Shown here: in pieces, positions 9,164-22,500 of the stretch | Numbering within the stretch: the stretch's first letter is position 1 | Layout of the letters: each line of letters starts with the position of its first letter | DNA from: Lutjanus erythropterus | Taxonomy: Eukaryota; Chordata; Actinopteri; Lutjaniformes; Lutjanidae | Assembly (NCBI GenBank): GCA_020091685.1 | Contig: CM034599.1 | Span: forward strand, 33,457,920 to 33,521,919 | Reading direction: 5' to 3' | DNA length: 64,000 bases | Translations under genes and position numbers: made by a program | Notes under the pieces: model-generated | What the model saw: the letters and a program-made list of their open reading frames with translations, nothing else | What the model was told of the DNA's origin: nothing | The model's database searches: none

Positions 9164-10949
9164 CAAATGCCATCATGAAGCTAATGTGAAGTAAAAGTGT
9201 TGAACACGTTTAGATGGGCCTCATAGTATTCTCTTAAAGCAGCAAAATTCTTTGCATCAGTGTATCATTAAGATTAGGTCTATGTCTGCCATGTTTAAAT
9301 ATCACTTTCTCAACGTGATGCAAGCAAGCAAGAGATAAAGGCATGCACCATTTGCTGGGAGTGTTCTTGTTCCACCCATGCTCTCCACAGTCCACAGCCT
9401 GTGGTCTGTTAATGCCACTGCTTTGTGAGCCATATGCAATGTGTGTGTCACCATATGAGGTGCCACATACATAATACCACATTCAGAGACTTGCAATAAC
9501 AGTAACCTTACAGCATGAAGAACAAAGTAGCTGCATATTTATCAGGTTTCCATACGCAGTGCAAGTGTTTTCATTGTCTTTTTCGAAAAAAATCTCTGCT
9601 ACAAGAGCAATGACGAGAAAAAGCAGTTTGAAGTAATTCCAGCACAGCCAAGTATGGCACACAAGACCTGCTTAAAAATATGGTGTGTTACTTTTCTACA
9701 AGAGATGAAAGCACTACGAAGAACAAAAGCTTATCCGAGCTACTCCTGCCGGGATGTTGGAAGGTGTATACGGCTCATAGTGTCTGTTCAAGATAATTTA
9801 CACACTTTTCAGAGTCTGTTGCTTAATGTTAACGGTACTAATGGTTAAATAGGGAGAGTTGGTTGTTGCAGTCAGTACAAACACATGCTGCAGGTAAGCT
9901 TTGTTTGAACAGGCAAAACTTTCTTTTACATTCTTGTGGAGATCACTGAGGTTTCAAAGGATACCAAACATCAGACTGAACTGAAGGTAAATGTATATAA
10001 AACATGCACATAATCTCTGATGATGCTTACATTTAATGTGGATGTTCAACCACAAAAAACCCACAAAACCTTTTCTTTGATTATCTCAGATCATACCACA
10101 GCTTTAACAAAGAACTGGAACAAACTGATAAACAATTTATTTGTGATACTCTCATGCAGACTGAATAAAATCATTTTTTCACACTCCACAAAGTTTCTTA
10201 AGGGCAAATCTGGACTGCATGTACTAGGTAGACTGAAAAACTATGAAAAAGAAAACTCCCCTGAACAGAGAACCACAGCACTGTTGTATCACTGTGTGTC
10301 TCACAGGAGGACAGTGTCCTGAAAGGCCACCCTGCCCGCGTCTGTCTGAAAACTCTCCCTCAGGCTGTTCCTCACCTCAGTGCCAAGTCAGATTGCTCAA
10401 TCAGCAGTGAGCGATCCATCATGTTGCTGTGTATGTGCTCGGCCCTTTCTGACTGAACTTGGTCAATGCCACAAAAAGGTAGGCACGCAAAGGGACACAT
10501 GCCATGGTTACTGTTTGTGTTGAGTCATATCAATAAAACACTCCAGGGCCAAGACTCTCCACTTGGCTGTCAATGTGAAATGCCAAAAGCATTTTCAACA
10601 ACTTCTCTCTACCCATAATAACATACAAAACAAAATACGTTGATAACAAATTAATGGTAAATGATACAAATATGGCCCACAAAACAATAATTCCCATTCA
10701 TTTCACTAATCACCTTTAAATGTCAGTGTCATTATGCGGAGGATGTACAACAAAGTCACCTGAATATGGTTGCATCAGGGCAATCTTCAGTGGAAAGGCT
10801 TCATCTTTAAGAAGACTAATGACCAAGATACAACAGATATTGCCAGGGACAGTTTGCCTCGGATAAGCTGGGATTCAGTGCACCCTCTTTAATATCCTCC
10901 AGCATTATTATCACCAACATATAACTCTATGATCTCATTTGTCAATTTG
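9164..10949. other. Non-coding; possible conserved stretch around 9230-9490
   Basis: No transposon or exon is recognised. 9230-9490 and 10330-10500 are GC/AT-balanced and repeat-poor, but I have no specific evidence for function. Confidence 0.4.
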
Positions 10950-10959
10950 TATCTGTCAT

Positions 10960-11330
10960 TGCCAGCCCGTCATCCCAATTCGTCGTTTTCTCACAGACCT
11001 TCTCAAAGCATGATTAATGGTGTGAAACGGTTGTAGTTTGGGTAGGTTAGGGCACAAAAATACTTGGGTAAGTTTAGGATAAGACCATGTTTGGGGTTAC
11101 AATATCTAGGTTATGTTATGCAAATCACGTGATGTCACTGAAGCAACTTGCAAGACGAAAGCCATTAAAGTCACATGAGGCGCTATGTACCTTGTAACTC
11201 TGAATAACATTTACATGGGACATGAGCCCTGGCTGCTTTACATTCAATTCACTTGAAAGCCCAGAGTGCCTCTTTCAGCCACTCACGGGTGTCGTACACA
11301 TCTGTATGAGTCACTGAGGGGCTGTTTCAA
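10960..11330 (+). repeat. Dispersed repeat 'family A' (ATAAGACCATGTTTGGGGTTAC type)
   Basis: This shares 'taaggataagaccatgtttggggttacaa'-like words with 62980-63025, and cgtgatgtcactga with 60050. The downstream 'gtctgtatgagtcac' also recurs at 63233. It is the same orientation as 62870-63260 and opposite to 36530-36720 and 39340-40010. No terminal repeats or coding capacity are seen, and the class is unknown. Confidence 0.7.
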
Positions 11331-12780
11331 AGCAAGTTGGGAAGGAGACTGGGCTGACATTGCTCACAGCCATGGATGATCCCCTGTACTCTGTGTAGTC
11401 CCCCCCCTCTTGGCCAAATATCCCAGAAGCATTACACGTCTATTCAAACAATGCAGGACATTTACAGATAAAGATGTTACAAAATGTACACATTTGGTGT
11501 TCTAGCAGGCTAAACAAGGATGCAAATCAAAAACCGGCTCATTAGATCCATCCACTATGAGCACGCCTCTACTCTTCTCCTCATCCTGATGACTACATTG
11601 TTCATTTCTTGAAACGCTGCAAGACGTTCATAATGTTCTCTCTTACAATGTTCTTTGATAACAACACCAAAGAGGTACAATGAAGAACATGTGAAAAGTT
11701 GCTAACTATTCATTATGTATTCTTTCCTGGTGGTGTTTTGTGAATTTTTCCTGCCTAAGAAACAACTTGTTTGCATGTGAAACTGATTCAAACCTTTGGA
11801 AAAATACAACTAGATGCACCCACAGTTCGATGTCTTAAAGTAGGAAGAAAATTGACAAGGACCCATAGGTGTATCATAAGTTGTTTATCTCAAGATTACT
11901 CTCACTGAGCCCTCCATGGGACTGTTTTCATTCTTGCTGGATTTCTGCCTATTACCACCTTCTTCTGCAATATTTGTGTCCACTTCTGCCTGCTTCTGCA
12001 AACATTCTTAACATTCACCCCCGCACAACAATAGAGTACCACTGACTTTGTGTCTACTCTCTTCCAACAGTGACAGAGCTATGTCACCTCAACCCAGAGG
12101 TACCAGATTTATGCCTGTTAAATATGAATATTTTTGCCCATTTGTTGCAACAGTAATTTTCCGTCTTTGTCAAGAACAACTGAGAAATTTGTCCAAATGT
12201 CAGACGTACCTTGCTCTGCTGTACTGTAAAAACTCTTCTTTTCAACTTCATTTGTTGACTCCGTCTTCTGATTAACTAACTAAATCCCAGGACCCGTAGT
12301 TTATTTTTTCACTATCTGCTCCAACCCACAGCAAAGTTTAAACTGCCAACTCCCACAAGATTTGCTTTGGGTCCAGCAGGATCTCAATCCCCAAGAAAAG
12401 CCTGGTCAGCTTGGTAAAAACGGCACACCTCAAATAGCTCACCATCGTGGTACAAATATAATAACCTGATGTGTTTGGAGAGCATGATTAAGCGGTTAAA
12501 GATAGAGAATGCACCCCAGAAACAGCTTCAGAAAGGCTCTCATGAGCTCAAACAGATCAGTTTGATGAGCTGTGAGGCATGTTGGTGGACACAGTCCCTG
12601 CCCGATTTGTTGTCCAGAAGCCTCTTTAGGCTGGATTGGATGACCGTAATAGCCAGGACCTCAGTCTGGGTAAGGAGGTCTGCAGCACACCTGACTTTGC
12701 AGATATTTTAAGACCTGTTCAAAAACATCCTCAACATCAGCACTACATATCCAGATTTGTGCCATCTGAAGAGAATAAAA
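11331..12780. other. Non-coding, no element recognised
   Basis: The frames at 12048-12275 and 12469-12827 have no recognisable domains. A run of C (11400-11407) is the only low-complexity feature. Confidence 0.4.
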
Positions 12781-12797
12781 GCACGACTGTTTGGTTT

Positions 12798-12910
12798 AAA
12801 AAAAAGATAGAACTTTGTTTATCCTGAGAGAGCTTGTGCACAGCTGCAGTACAAATGTGAAAAGGTACAAATATAAAATCAAATCAATAAGGATTATAAA
12901 AGGATTATAA
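12798..12910 (-). mobile_element. Possible 3' end of a LINE/SINE in minus orientation
   Basis: 'gatagaactttgtttatcctgagagagcttgtgcacag' (12806 on) reads in reverse complement like the conserved end '...aatttccctcgggataaataaagt' of CR1/L2/Rex1-type fish retroposons. The adjacent A-run and 'aaaggattataaaaatata' are uninformative. No reverse transcriptase frame was found beside it. Confidence 0.35.
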
Positions 12911-14455
12911 AAATATAAAATGGACCAAATCAGCCAGGTTTGTGACCTGGGACACCATGCAGTCAGATATGCTCAGCCAAAGAGAAAACCTTCACAGGAA
13001 CCAAGGCAGTTGGTATCATTGAAAGTTGATAACAGTGACTAAGCTACCGCCTGAAAGTGGTTGATAATCTTTTTGAAATATCACCTAGAGATACAGACGC
13101 TTGCAAAATACCTAACTAAACTTTACCTCCTTGGGTGGTACCAATTAAGCCATGGTCACACTACAAGGTTTTAATCCTGATTTTCCACTTGCCAAGTGAT
13201 TTTGTTGGGAAGACGTGACCCAGAGCTCAATGAGAGTTTGCCAATGCCTCACAGATATCAAAAGAAATCAAGCCAGGTACAGCCAATGAAAACAGACATG
13301 ATGGACTTGAGGAGGAGGAGAGTAGAGAAAAGGAGGCAGAGATGGAAGAGTAGCAGCCAGAGAGGCCCAAAAATAGGAAAATAAATGAGCAAAATGTAAT
13401 TATTAAGTAGTAGTGGTGACTGGGCCTGGCTATGCAAGACAACAACCGTAACATGCTGCACACTGATGCTCCAGTACAATTAATCTGTCACTTCTAAAGT
13501 GTTATTTTGTGACAAAACATAGTTTGGAAACCAGGTTGACTCCTGATGAAAGATCCTGTAATATGCAACCTCTTGTTGCTGATCAGTTAACCACAAGATT
13601 TAGGATTACAAGGCTGACAGTTGCGTAGCGTGAACTGTACAGCAATCTTAAAACTTTGAAAGTCATGAAAGGTGAAAGAAACGTTCAGAAATCGGCAACC
13701 TAGGGTCTGTTTTTAAAAGCTGATGGGGACATGAAGCAGTTGAAGGCTGAGCAAGCTTCAAACGGGCAGATAATGAGACCAACGAAGTCTTGTTGGAAAA
13801 CAAGATGGTGGTCTGCAGGATGAGGCTGGGTGGGATGAGAGTGATAGCCAAGGAGCAATTATCAGGGCTCTGCCAGCGCAACAGACACTGATAGGAAGCT
13901 CAGACATCTCTTTAACGCTACGAGTAGCTGCAACGGGACACAGCTTCACGTTGACTGTGAGAAGCCCCTTTCAGACATGCACTTTATTATGCTAATGTGT
14001 TGGCAATTTTTACATCATGTCTAACTAAGCCCTTGAGTCTCTCCCTGTCAAAAGTCAGCAGTCTTACTAGATCAGACCTGATAACATTTCTGTGACTCTT
14101 CATACGTGACATGTAAACTCTGAGGTTAATTAGTAGCGTGTCAGCGTTGTTCCCTGTCTGTTAGGGCCTGTTTGTTAACCCACATTTATCCTATATTATT
14201 ATCCTCTATTCTGATTGGGTATCTTTTGGTTAAAAAATGACAATATGTGTGTTCGGGTCGGTTCATCACATGTATAGTATGTTAAACTTTTTGAATTATG
14301 CCCTTTCACTCCCTCTTCACAACTCATTGCTCTGCTGTTCTGTCTCGCATTTCCCCAGCTTTAGCAGTGGTGACAGCTCAAAATACTTACGCTCAGAAGA
14401 AATTCAGAGACTTTTTAACTTTTTCATGCTCTACACTGAAATAAGAAAGTATGAT
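12911..14455. other. Non-coding; possible DNA-transposon debris at 13150-14000
   Basis: 'ccatggtcacactacaaggttttaatcctgattttcc' near 13151 resembles the start of dispersed fish MITEs, and 'cctttcagacatgcac' near 13966 resembles another. I found no matching opposite ends, so these are weak impressions. The purine-rich stretch 13300-13390 explains a short Arg/Glu-rich frame there. Confidence 0.3.
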
Positions 14456-14459
14456 GAAG

Positions 14460-14665
14460 GACCTTAACTCCTTTCCTCCGGCCGTCGGAGTGGAAGGAAA
14501 TGCTGCGACTCTGTCTTTGCTGCAGAAAGGCTGTGCTCTGTGTCTGGGCTCCTGCCGGGGACTCTGAAATATTCATGGTATAAATATTGCAAGGCTCTGC
14601 GTCTAATAAAAGCGCTGGTCTTTATTAACGAGGTGACTGAGGGATCCATTGATCAAGCTTTCTGT
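14460..14665. promoter_or_regulatory. Candidate conserved non-coding element
   Basis: This repeat-free, mixed-composition block contains 'gaaatattcatggtataaat', 'ctaataaaagcgctgg' and 'tttattaacgagg'. This texture, with homeodomain/POU-like AT words set in GC-balanced sequence, is typical of vertebrate developmental enhancers. No conservation data were available and no target gene is inferred. Confidence 0.35.
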
Positions 14666-16163
14666 TTTATGTCATGAAGATTTTCTCCTCCACCACATCT
14701 CGCTTTGTCTCACATTCCCACACTTTGTTCGACGCTCTCGCTTTCTCTTACACTAAATGACCCTCTCTCTGATGCACATATTTAGTGGCTCTCATACAAG
14801 CTTTCTCTCTCAAGACGTACTTGCGGCTTCGCGCGTTGCCTGTTTATTAGCGGATGACCCCCCTCTCTCTCAGTCTTTTCATGTTTCTCTCTGCGCTTTC
14901 TCTGCTTCTCGGCTGCTTTCGGAAGCGGCACCGGTCTGGTTTCAACGGCGGTCCAATTAGTCCGCCTGTCTGAGAGAGAGCTGGAAGTTTTTGAGGAGCA
15001 CTTAACATCACAGTTCAGTGACAGAAAAAGAACCAGACACTCGGGATGAGGATGAATTTGCTGTTCAGAGTCTGTAAGCTCATTTTACTGCTGTAATGGT
15101 GAGTTGAAAGGAAGGTGAACTACGACCTGTACATGGTGAACATCACAGGCTGATCCTACAAAGTGTGGTAGAGGACTGAGACTGTCTCAGAATGACTCCC
15201 TTTTCTACCTAATTCATGTTTTACTTTTAGCCTTTTAAATTCTACAGAAAAAATGTACTATACAGCAGTGGTGTAAGGTAGTTATGCTATTATGTCGGGC
15301 ATGTATCCAGTGTCATTTTTGATTTAATGTGAGTTCCATGAACACAAATGTACGTCTGAGGTAGAAATCTGACCTGTCCGTCCAACACATTAATGGAGGA
15401 CCCACACTTTTCCACAAGCCCAAGACCCCATAAGCCCCAGTGCAGCCACACTGCCTAATCTGTCTATATTTACACCCCAGCTATACAGTATATAGTGCAC
15501 TTACATTTTACAGAGGGGGACTTGAGTCACATAACCTGATTTGATTTAGACTTACAAATTTGAGGACTTGAGACTTGCTTAAGACTTTGACCTGGTATTC
15601 ATGGGGCTTGCTTGAGACTTGAAGGGTAAGAGATTTGCTCCAATCTTTGCCATACTGTATGATTTAGCAGTGTGGCAATTGCTGCAAAACACCACAACAG
15701 AGGCAGCTACCCAAATGACTCATATAATGCGGACTCCCTTACAGTAACAACATGCGTTAGCTCTAATAGAGATCTAATAATCACCATTTATATGAGGCAA
15801 TAGAGGACCATTCACGGAGGTTATCTTATTATTGCCGGCTGAATTTGTCAGTCACAAACATTGCAGATATTTACTGCAGGGCTGTTGTATTGTAAGGTAC
15901 TGCAAGGTGAAATGCATTATTAAAGTGCAAAAAAAGGCTCTTTTGAAATGCTGGAAATTCTGATCTTTTTTCTTTTGTTTTGCTTTCAGATAGTGAAGCT
16001 CTTTGTAGCACTGCACTTTGTAGTTTTACCTACTATATATACATGGACTGTAAACACATTAAAGAGGAACAAAGTATACTGACAGAAAAGACACAGTGGC
16101 AGCATATTTTTTAAAACTGTTGCTTTCAGTTGTTACTACCTGCAATATACAGTATGATTTTAC
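14666..16163. other. Non-coding; pyrimidine-rich around 14690-14920
   Basis: CT-rich sequence is followed by ordinary AT-rich sequence. Nothing in it supports a gene. Confidence 0.45.
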
Positions 16164-16945
16164 CAGAGGTGGAAACTAAGTAAGTACGTTTCTTAAGTAC
16201 CATTTGTTTCCATCCCACTTCCATCTGCTACTTTATGCTTCTACATCACAGCATTCATCTATCATTATTCATCATTTTTCAGCTATAGCTATTAGTAGCT
16301 TTTCAGATTGCAAAAACAATCGGCTTACAGCCTACATACAGATGATAAAGATTAAACCAATGGTTCCCAAACTTTTTTGGCTTTTGGCTTACATAAAGCG
16401 GTGTCTCATCTTGGCCCTTTGTCTCATTTCAGATGTTTTCGAGTCATTACCAGTTCCACGAAAGAGGGATTTCTCCACTAATCCGCTCATATGGTTTCAT
16501 TTAAAACCACCCAACATTTCACAAAAAAAAAATAGCAGAGATTAGAGGAAAGTTCAAAATATGAATACAAATATGTGTACAGTAGCAGCACTTTGTTTTT
16601 CTTCTTTCCAACCACATTAGTTCTCTGATGATCCCTCGGATTTATTTTGTGACCCTCCCCTGGAGGGACCCGACCCCTGAGCTGGACCCCTGGACCAACC
16701 TATGTAACTGTAAAGTCGTAAAAACTAGCTCTGCTTCAACCAGCTGCAGCAGTAAAATGCTAAAAAATAAATATACACATTGTTGCATCAGCATTAACAA
16801 ACACATAATATAAATCCATCTTAATGGGGACTATTCTGTAGAGGGAATACCTTTGATGCTTAAGATATATTTTCCTGGTAATACTTCTTCGACTTCAGCA
16901 TAATTGAGAATGAAGGACTTGTATTTGTAAGGGTCTTTACACACC
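16164..16945 (+). mobile_element. Non-autonomous hAT element ('AAGTAC' family), interrupted by a second element
   Basis: The left end is cagaggtggaaactaagtaagtac (16164 on), followed by 'cttctacatcacagcattcat' and 'agctattagtagcttttcagatt'. After an interruption (16358-16705) the family resumes with 'aaaactagctctgcttcaaccagctgcagcagtaaaatgct', then 'gatgcttaagatatattttcctggtaatacttct' and 'gaaggacttgtatttgtaa'. This is the family's internal order as I know it from fish genomes, and it is reverse-complementary to blocks at 6925-7255 and 59571-59890. The right terminus is eroded. Confidence 0.7.
16358..16705 (+). mobile_element. Second hAT-type MITE nested in the first (AATGGTTCCCAAAC type)
   Basis: It starts caatggttcccaaactttt and ends in a gaccctcccctggagggacccgacccc...ggaccaacc block. 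These are the two ends of the common 'CAGTGGTTCCCAACC...' fish MITE. It lies exactly between two parts of the AAGTAC-family element that are contiguous in that family, so it inserted later. Confidence 0.6.
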
Positions 16946-18330
16946 AACGATGTGAATAAACAGCACGGGATTAGGAGGCAAAGTTCAATGCTTCTGATGT
17001 TCAGTGTTTCTATTCACTTGTAGCACAATGGGATTTTTCCAAATGAATTATAAAGATTGTAAAAAGTCACACTGAAGTAAAAAAGATGGAATCAACAAAA
17101 AGTGATGGTGACATGGTTCTCCTTTTACTTAATAGAGAGAAGGAAAAAACTAAATACTTGGGGACACCAGATATTGAGAAAAAATGGAGAACTTCGTGAA
17201 TGTGACAGTTTGCTGCGGCAGCAGCTAGCCATGTATGAAGTAAGATAATAGTTGAACAAGCCTCATGTGGGCCACCGTAGTTGGAAGTTTAAACAAACAT
17301 GTTGTACGTAAACCTGAAACACATTGTCTTTGAGATCATTGCCATGTTTTTCTCCCCTTTATCATCCAGAGACAAAAACAACCAAGCAGTTGACCATGTT
17401 GAATGTTTTGGATGTGATGCCGTTGACGACACGTAATTTGATTGGTCAGATGTGTAAATGTCGGTAGTGAAACAAGTGTGCATCTGATGTGCAAAGGCTT
17501 TAAGTTAAGTTTAAGCTTAAATTTAGTCATTATAGACGTCTTTATACCTCTAATTTGTTGTGACCACTGTCCACGAGCCCACTATGCTACAAATAGCTAT
17601 GGAAAACCATCTGTGTATGTGTGGAACATATCCAAATGGATTCCAAGAAAGTAGTAAACAGAACTACTACACATCTGTGGTGTCCGCAGTTGTCCGTGTA
17701 CGTGTCTGTTTGGGGGATACTGAATTGCGGATCTGTTACTGAACACAGATCATCACTACATTACAGTCCTTGAGGGTCCCCTGGTGGCTCTGGGGGCCCT
17801 ATGCAACCCCGTAGTCCAAAAACTGTTGCACTTCTACTTTTACTCAAGTAAAGCTTCTGTGTACTTCTGCAAGTGGAATTTACATCAGGAAAGAGTTTAT
17901 ATGATGCAGAGCTGCCACCATGAAAGAGTGTCTGATTAGGCAATCATGTAGTCATGAATTATTGGCGTGATTAGGTGGGAGACATGGTCAGTTCATGACT
18001 TAAAAGGCAAAGAAGAAAAGAAAAGCATGATTCACTCTGACCAAACCATGTGAAACCAGAGATAGCCAGGATTTCTTCCTCACTTACTAACTGTTGTGGT
18101 GCCACTGGTGTCCAGATGGACTCTCCTCCATCTGTTGTCTTCATATTTTCATCTTTCTTCCCCGCACATAATTTAATAAATTGCTGAGTGACTGAGAAGT
18201 TCAGGTCTCCTCTGATACCCTTCCAAGATTATGATACAAACTGTCCGGGATCAGGGCTAAGTTTCCCCACTCCATTACCTCACTGCCTCCCTCTCTTCAC
18301 TTCCTTTCCTTCTCCCTCTCATCCTGCCCC
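16946..18330. other. Non-coding; small candidate conserved segment near 17930-18010
   Basis: 'gattaggcaatcatgtagtcatgaattattggcgtgattag' (17936 on) looks regulatory in texture. At 17831-17860 there is one more 'cttttactcaagtaaagcttctgtgtacttctgc' AAGTAC-type fragment. Otherwise nothing is recognised. Confidence 0.35.
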
Positions 18331-18339
18331 ATCATCGTC

Positions 18340-18470
18340 CCAACAGACTGTCTGAGACGTTTTGTCGCCCCACAGAAGTCTGTCAGTGACAAATTACCCT
18401 CATCAAGCATAATCCGAAGTATTCATTATGAGCTTCCTCCCAGTTTGAAGCGTCTCTCTGTCACGTTGTG
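18340..18470. promoter_or_regulatory. Candidate conserved non-coding element
   Basis: This dense, repeat-free block contains 'gtctgtcagtgacaaatta', 'atcaagcataatccgaag' and 'attcattatgagc'. Its composition and homeodomain-like words suggest an enhancer-type CNE. Not tested. Confidence 0.35.
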
Positions 18471-19601
18471 GCAAATGAGGAGGGCACAGAAGTGAGGGGG
18501 GTGCAAGGGTCAGGAAATCCGTTGCCATATGGACCATTGCTCCATTACATCAATGCTCACCCACATGCAGAACCAATTCCAAGTGTGTGGATCTCCACCA
18601 GGTGTGACCAGTGGGGCTGGAGCAACTATCCACTCTTAATCTTGTGCACCACTTGACTGATTTGTAGTCAAATAGTATCTCCAGCTCAGCCAAACTTGCT
18701 GGGCATTTAATCCAATCAGATTGCAGCTCATTTATAAATGGCCTCTCAGAGCCAGTCAAGGACTCTGGACTCTTTCACCTGTACCCAGACTGGTCCCACC
18801 AACATAAGTTAACCCTTTACTGGCTGTAGTTCAGACCGTTTGACGATAACTGAACGTTGTTATTGGGTGAATAAAATATGGTAGCCTGTATCTCCTGCAA
18901 ATAGTTGACTTCTTTCTGGGAGTAGTCCTGAATGCCCTACTGCACGGTCGCTATATTGGAGCATTCAGAGGTAGTAGATCTCTCTATGGAAAGATGCAAA
19001 TTTTACCTGAAAATCTACTGGAATTTGCTGATTTTCATGAAACTTTGTTTGTTATAAATGTGGGAAACTGAACTTTATAGTGGTCACTTCTTGTAAATGA
19101 ATGCAAAACATTATCTTTCTGAGTAGTCACAACTTCCACTGGGACATGCAAGTTCAGACCAACATCAAATGTTAATATTCAGAATTCCAGCTTTTGTCAA
19201 AAAAGATTTCTATATCTACTGTATTATCAGAAAACAATCTGGTTGCTTGTAATGTTCTAAATACATAACTATGTTTAAATTGAGAACTTTGGACATATTG
19301 CAAACCAAGAATGTTTGGTTACAGGACTGTTACACTGCATCTTAAAGAAAGCTGAGACTATAAAAACAATTGATTACAACATTTGCATACATCTGGACAA
19401 GAAAGCTGGACTGGACTAATATACTAGAAATAAAAAAAATAAAAAATCTCCACTGGTTGCATCTGGCAGTTGCAGTATGTGCTTCACCATCTGTTACCTG
19501 ATGGACATCTACTGAGTTAACTCTTCTAGTTGCAAATTGTTTTGTTTGTATGTTTTCACATTTTCTTTTTATGCAATTTATTCTTCAAATAATGTGTTTC
19601 A

Positions 19602-19632
<31 letters not shown>

Positions 19633-20479
19633 GGGAAGTTACCTACTACAATTTAATTTGTCCTATATAAAGCATAATTTGCTGATATTTTTTTGCATAT
19701 TTCCCTCATCCAAAAATGACTTTCTATAACAAAACAACATCAGACATCTGCTTAAAATTTAAAAGTCAGTTATGGTGCATTGTTGGCAATACAGCCACAC
19801 TGGAAAGGTGTTATTTGCTGTGTCCAATTCATTAGTCTCAGGTGCTAATAAATATTGGGACCAACTGGAGACAGGTTTTCTAAGCAGCTCAGGTGTTCCA
19901 TAACAAGCTGTTTAAATGTCTTGGCTTGGTTTTAGTCTTGAGTTGCGGTTGGCTTTTCGAGTTAAATGGCATAAACTAAGATGACAACAAGAGAGCTGTT
20001 TTTGATGGGAAGGCAAGTAATTTTGGAGGTTTCAGTTCCAATCAGAGACTTTGTGGAACAGTCGGAATTTAAAAAATCAATCATATTGAATGTCATGAAA
20101 ATGAAAGAGCTGCTCAAAGTGCAGGCAGCAATGTCCAAGAATCCAAAGAAAGTGGCAGCAGGTGATGAAAGAAAAACATATTACGGCTGTGAATGGGAAA
20201 AAAAAAAAAAAAAGAGCCAAAGAAATTGCAGACCGGTGTCAAGACTCCAAGGGTGAAGCAGTCATAATTCAGCATTGGAAGAAGATTAATACAAGAGTAG
20301 TACAAAAATGCACCACAGCATGCAGGCCTTCTGTCAGCAGAACCAAATACAAAGACACCTGTGATGCATCAAGGAGGTCATGATTGCAGCATGCATGGCC
20401 GCCTCAGGACCTGGCTCAGTTGATTCGACTGATGGTACCGATAACGGCAGCCAAATGAACTCTGGAGCAGACAGAGAGA
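18471..20479. other. Non-coding; poly(A) of 27 at 19606-19632 and A-run at 20198-20213
   Basis: The 27-base A run at 19606 could mark a retroposed sequence on the + strand, but no upstream family is recognised. The Lys-rich frames at 19981-20383 run through the second A-run and have no domain, so I do not call them genes. Confidence 0.5.
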
Positions 20480-20740
20480 TCTTGTCTGCGCTGTCACATG
20501 TAATTAAGAAGTCCATCGGGAAGAAAAGGTGGGAAATGTTGGCAATTTGATCATTTAAAGATCCATTCAGTCAGCGGCTGTGCCTCTGTGGAGCCTCTTT
20601 TATCTACAAATCTTCAGCCAGACAATAAATGTCTCTAAGTAAGATGGCATTAGGAGACAAGTGTAATTTGATTTGTAGTGGAATGTGTAAACCTAATAAT
20701 CTGTTGATATCAATGTGTCCATTTGCATCACAATTTTAGT
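20480..20740. promoter_or_regulatory. Candidate conserved non-coding element
   Basis: It contains 'gtcacatgtaattaagaagtcc', 'ggcaatttgatcatttaaag', 'tacaaatcttcagccagacaataaatg' and 'caatgtgtccatttgcatcac'. E-box-, homeodomain- and octamer-like words sit close together in sequence free of repeats. This is one of the stronger CNE-like blocks by eye. Confidence 0.4.
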
Positions 20741-22500
20741 GCTAGGCTCTTGATCTGTGCTCTGTCTGCACACACGCCCACTCCAGTTAAGCCCAACAAC
20801 TTTGGGAAAGAGCACTACTTGATCTCTTCCGCTGTTTTGTCATTTATGGGCACGCTTTACCACTAGTGGCCATTTTCCGAGTGGTGTGTATTTCCCGGGG
20901 GAGCCATCTTTGGTTAGGCTAAGTAGCTCTGACTCGTTTCCACAAGACTCTGAATCATTGAAGGCAGCAGGTGGCTTCAGCTTCCCGTTTTAGTAACTGC
21001 AGGAGTACTATATTCCGGTAAAAGCATTAAAAGCACAGATGATACAGCCAAGTCCTCAACTCAGGTCCTTCTATTTCAGAGTTTTGCCGACAGAGGAGTG
21101 CCCGTTTCACACATGCACTGCAACTCTGCACTTAGACATTACCCGGAGGAGCTGTATGTGTGAACGCAAATGTCTGTATTTAACCCTGCTAGCTCCCTAG
21201 TCCAAAGTCTGTGTGAGCCCATGCGTGAATACAGCAGGTCATTGTCTGGAGAGGATTCACAGCTAGAGAATGGGCATGATGAAGCTGCTGCATGGAGAGT
21301 AGCTGCTCCATACCCATCCATACATACAAGTTTTAATGCCTCTCTTTGTCATGTTTTATCTGAAAACCTCAGATTTCCACACAGTCAGAGAAAGTCATAG
21401 TTCAGCATTTCATGAACCATCTCTCCTGCCCTGATGCAGACTGCTCTCCATTTCAATCATCAGTCGTCTTCCTCTTGCATGCTATGCAAGTGCCACCCTT
21501 CGCCTAAACCAGCATTTCCAACATCATCATAGGTCAGTCAACAGTCGGCGAGACGTCACTGCAGCACACTTGGAGGTGGGACTGTTGCACTTTGGCCCGA
21601 CTCCAGAGAAGGACCATCTCAGGCGCCACTCAGCACAGCTTGGTGCATTAAAAGTTGTTTCTCGCTATTCTCTCTCTACTGTTCTTTTTGCTTCCCCAGA
21701 GCATTTTGTTCACCATTCCACACCAGTTCCTTTAATAAAAAGTAAGCACACTTCAGTCCTAAAGTACCAGTACATTCACAAACTTCATTCAAAAGACCTA
21801 TCTGTATCATCTACACTTGTGGCATAACTATCAGTAAACCATTCCTCTTTTGAAGAACAGTTTTTAGTCTGATAGAGGAGGTTAAACAAAAGGTAATGGA
21901 GAACCACAGGTAATAAGCTATGTTGGCTTCCTCCATTTTGGACTCTTCATTCCCTCAAAGGTCAGCACCCTTAAGACAGCTTGCTATTGCTCAATGGTGC
22001 AAAATTGTGGGTCAGAGTTCACTAAAGTTGAACTTTACCTTAAACAGATCCTCTGATCACTGCAATTCACTTCCAGTGAAATGATTTCTCTGCAGAATTT
22101 CACTGCTCAAGTGGAAAGCAGCAATCCTAGTAGCTGCTAGGAGGATATCGACCAAATATTCATACAATTCAGGCATGCATATTTGGTGATACTGAAACTT
22201 TTTGTAAAAACAAAGAATATGAAAAAAGTTTAAAACTGTCTGCTGACAAATTAACATTAATGATCAGCTCTGCAGTGTGTAAAATAGATGTGCATACAGA
22301 TGATACTGCACAGAGGATATGGTAAGAGCAATACCGCAAGTAGTTGTCGTGTGGTAAACTGCACAAATCTAAAATGATAGTTGTAAAATGTTCAATATCC
22401 CAAGAGGGAAACGTTCTTCCCAGCACACAGTACATAATTACAAGCATCCAGTGATTCATGAGCAAGCAGGCTCTGTTTAGTATACACACTGGGCTTCTCG
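20741..22500. other. Non-coding; possible MITE debris around 21095-21180
   Basis: 'tttcacacatgcac' and, 60 bases on, 'tgtatgtgtgaacg' form a short imperfect inverted pair as in some fish MITEs. Otherwise nothing is recognised. Confidence 0.35.

Noticed and set aside
19981-20383. Lys-rich + frames
   Set aside because: They cross a 16-base A run and have no domain or start context.
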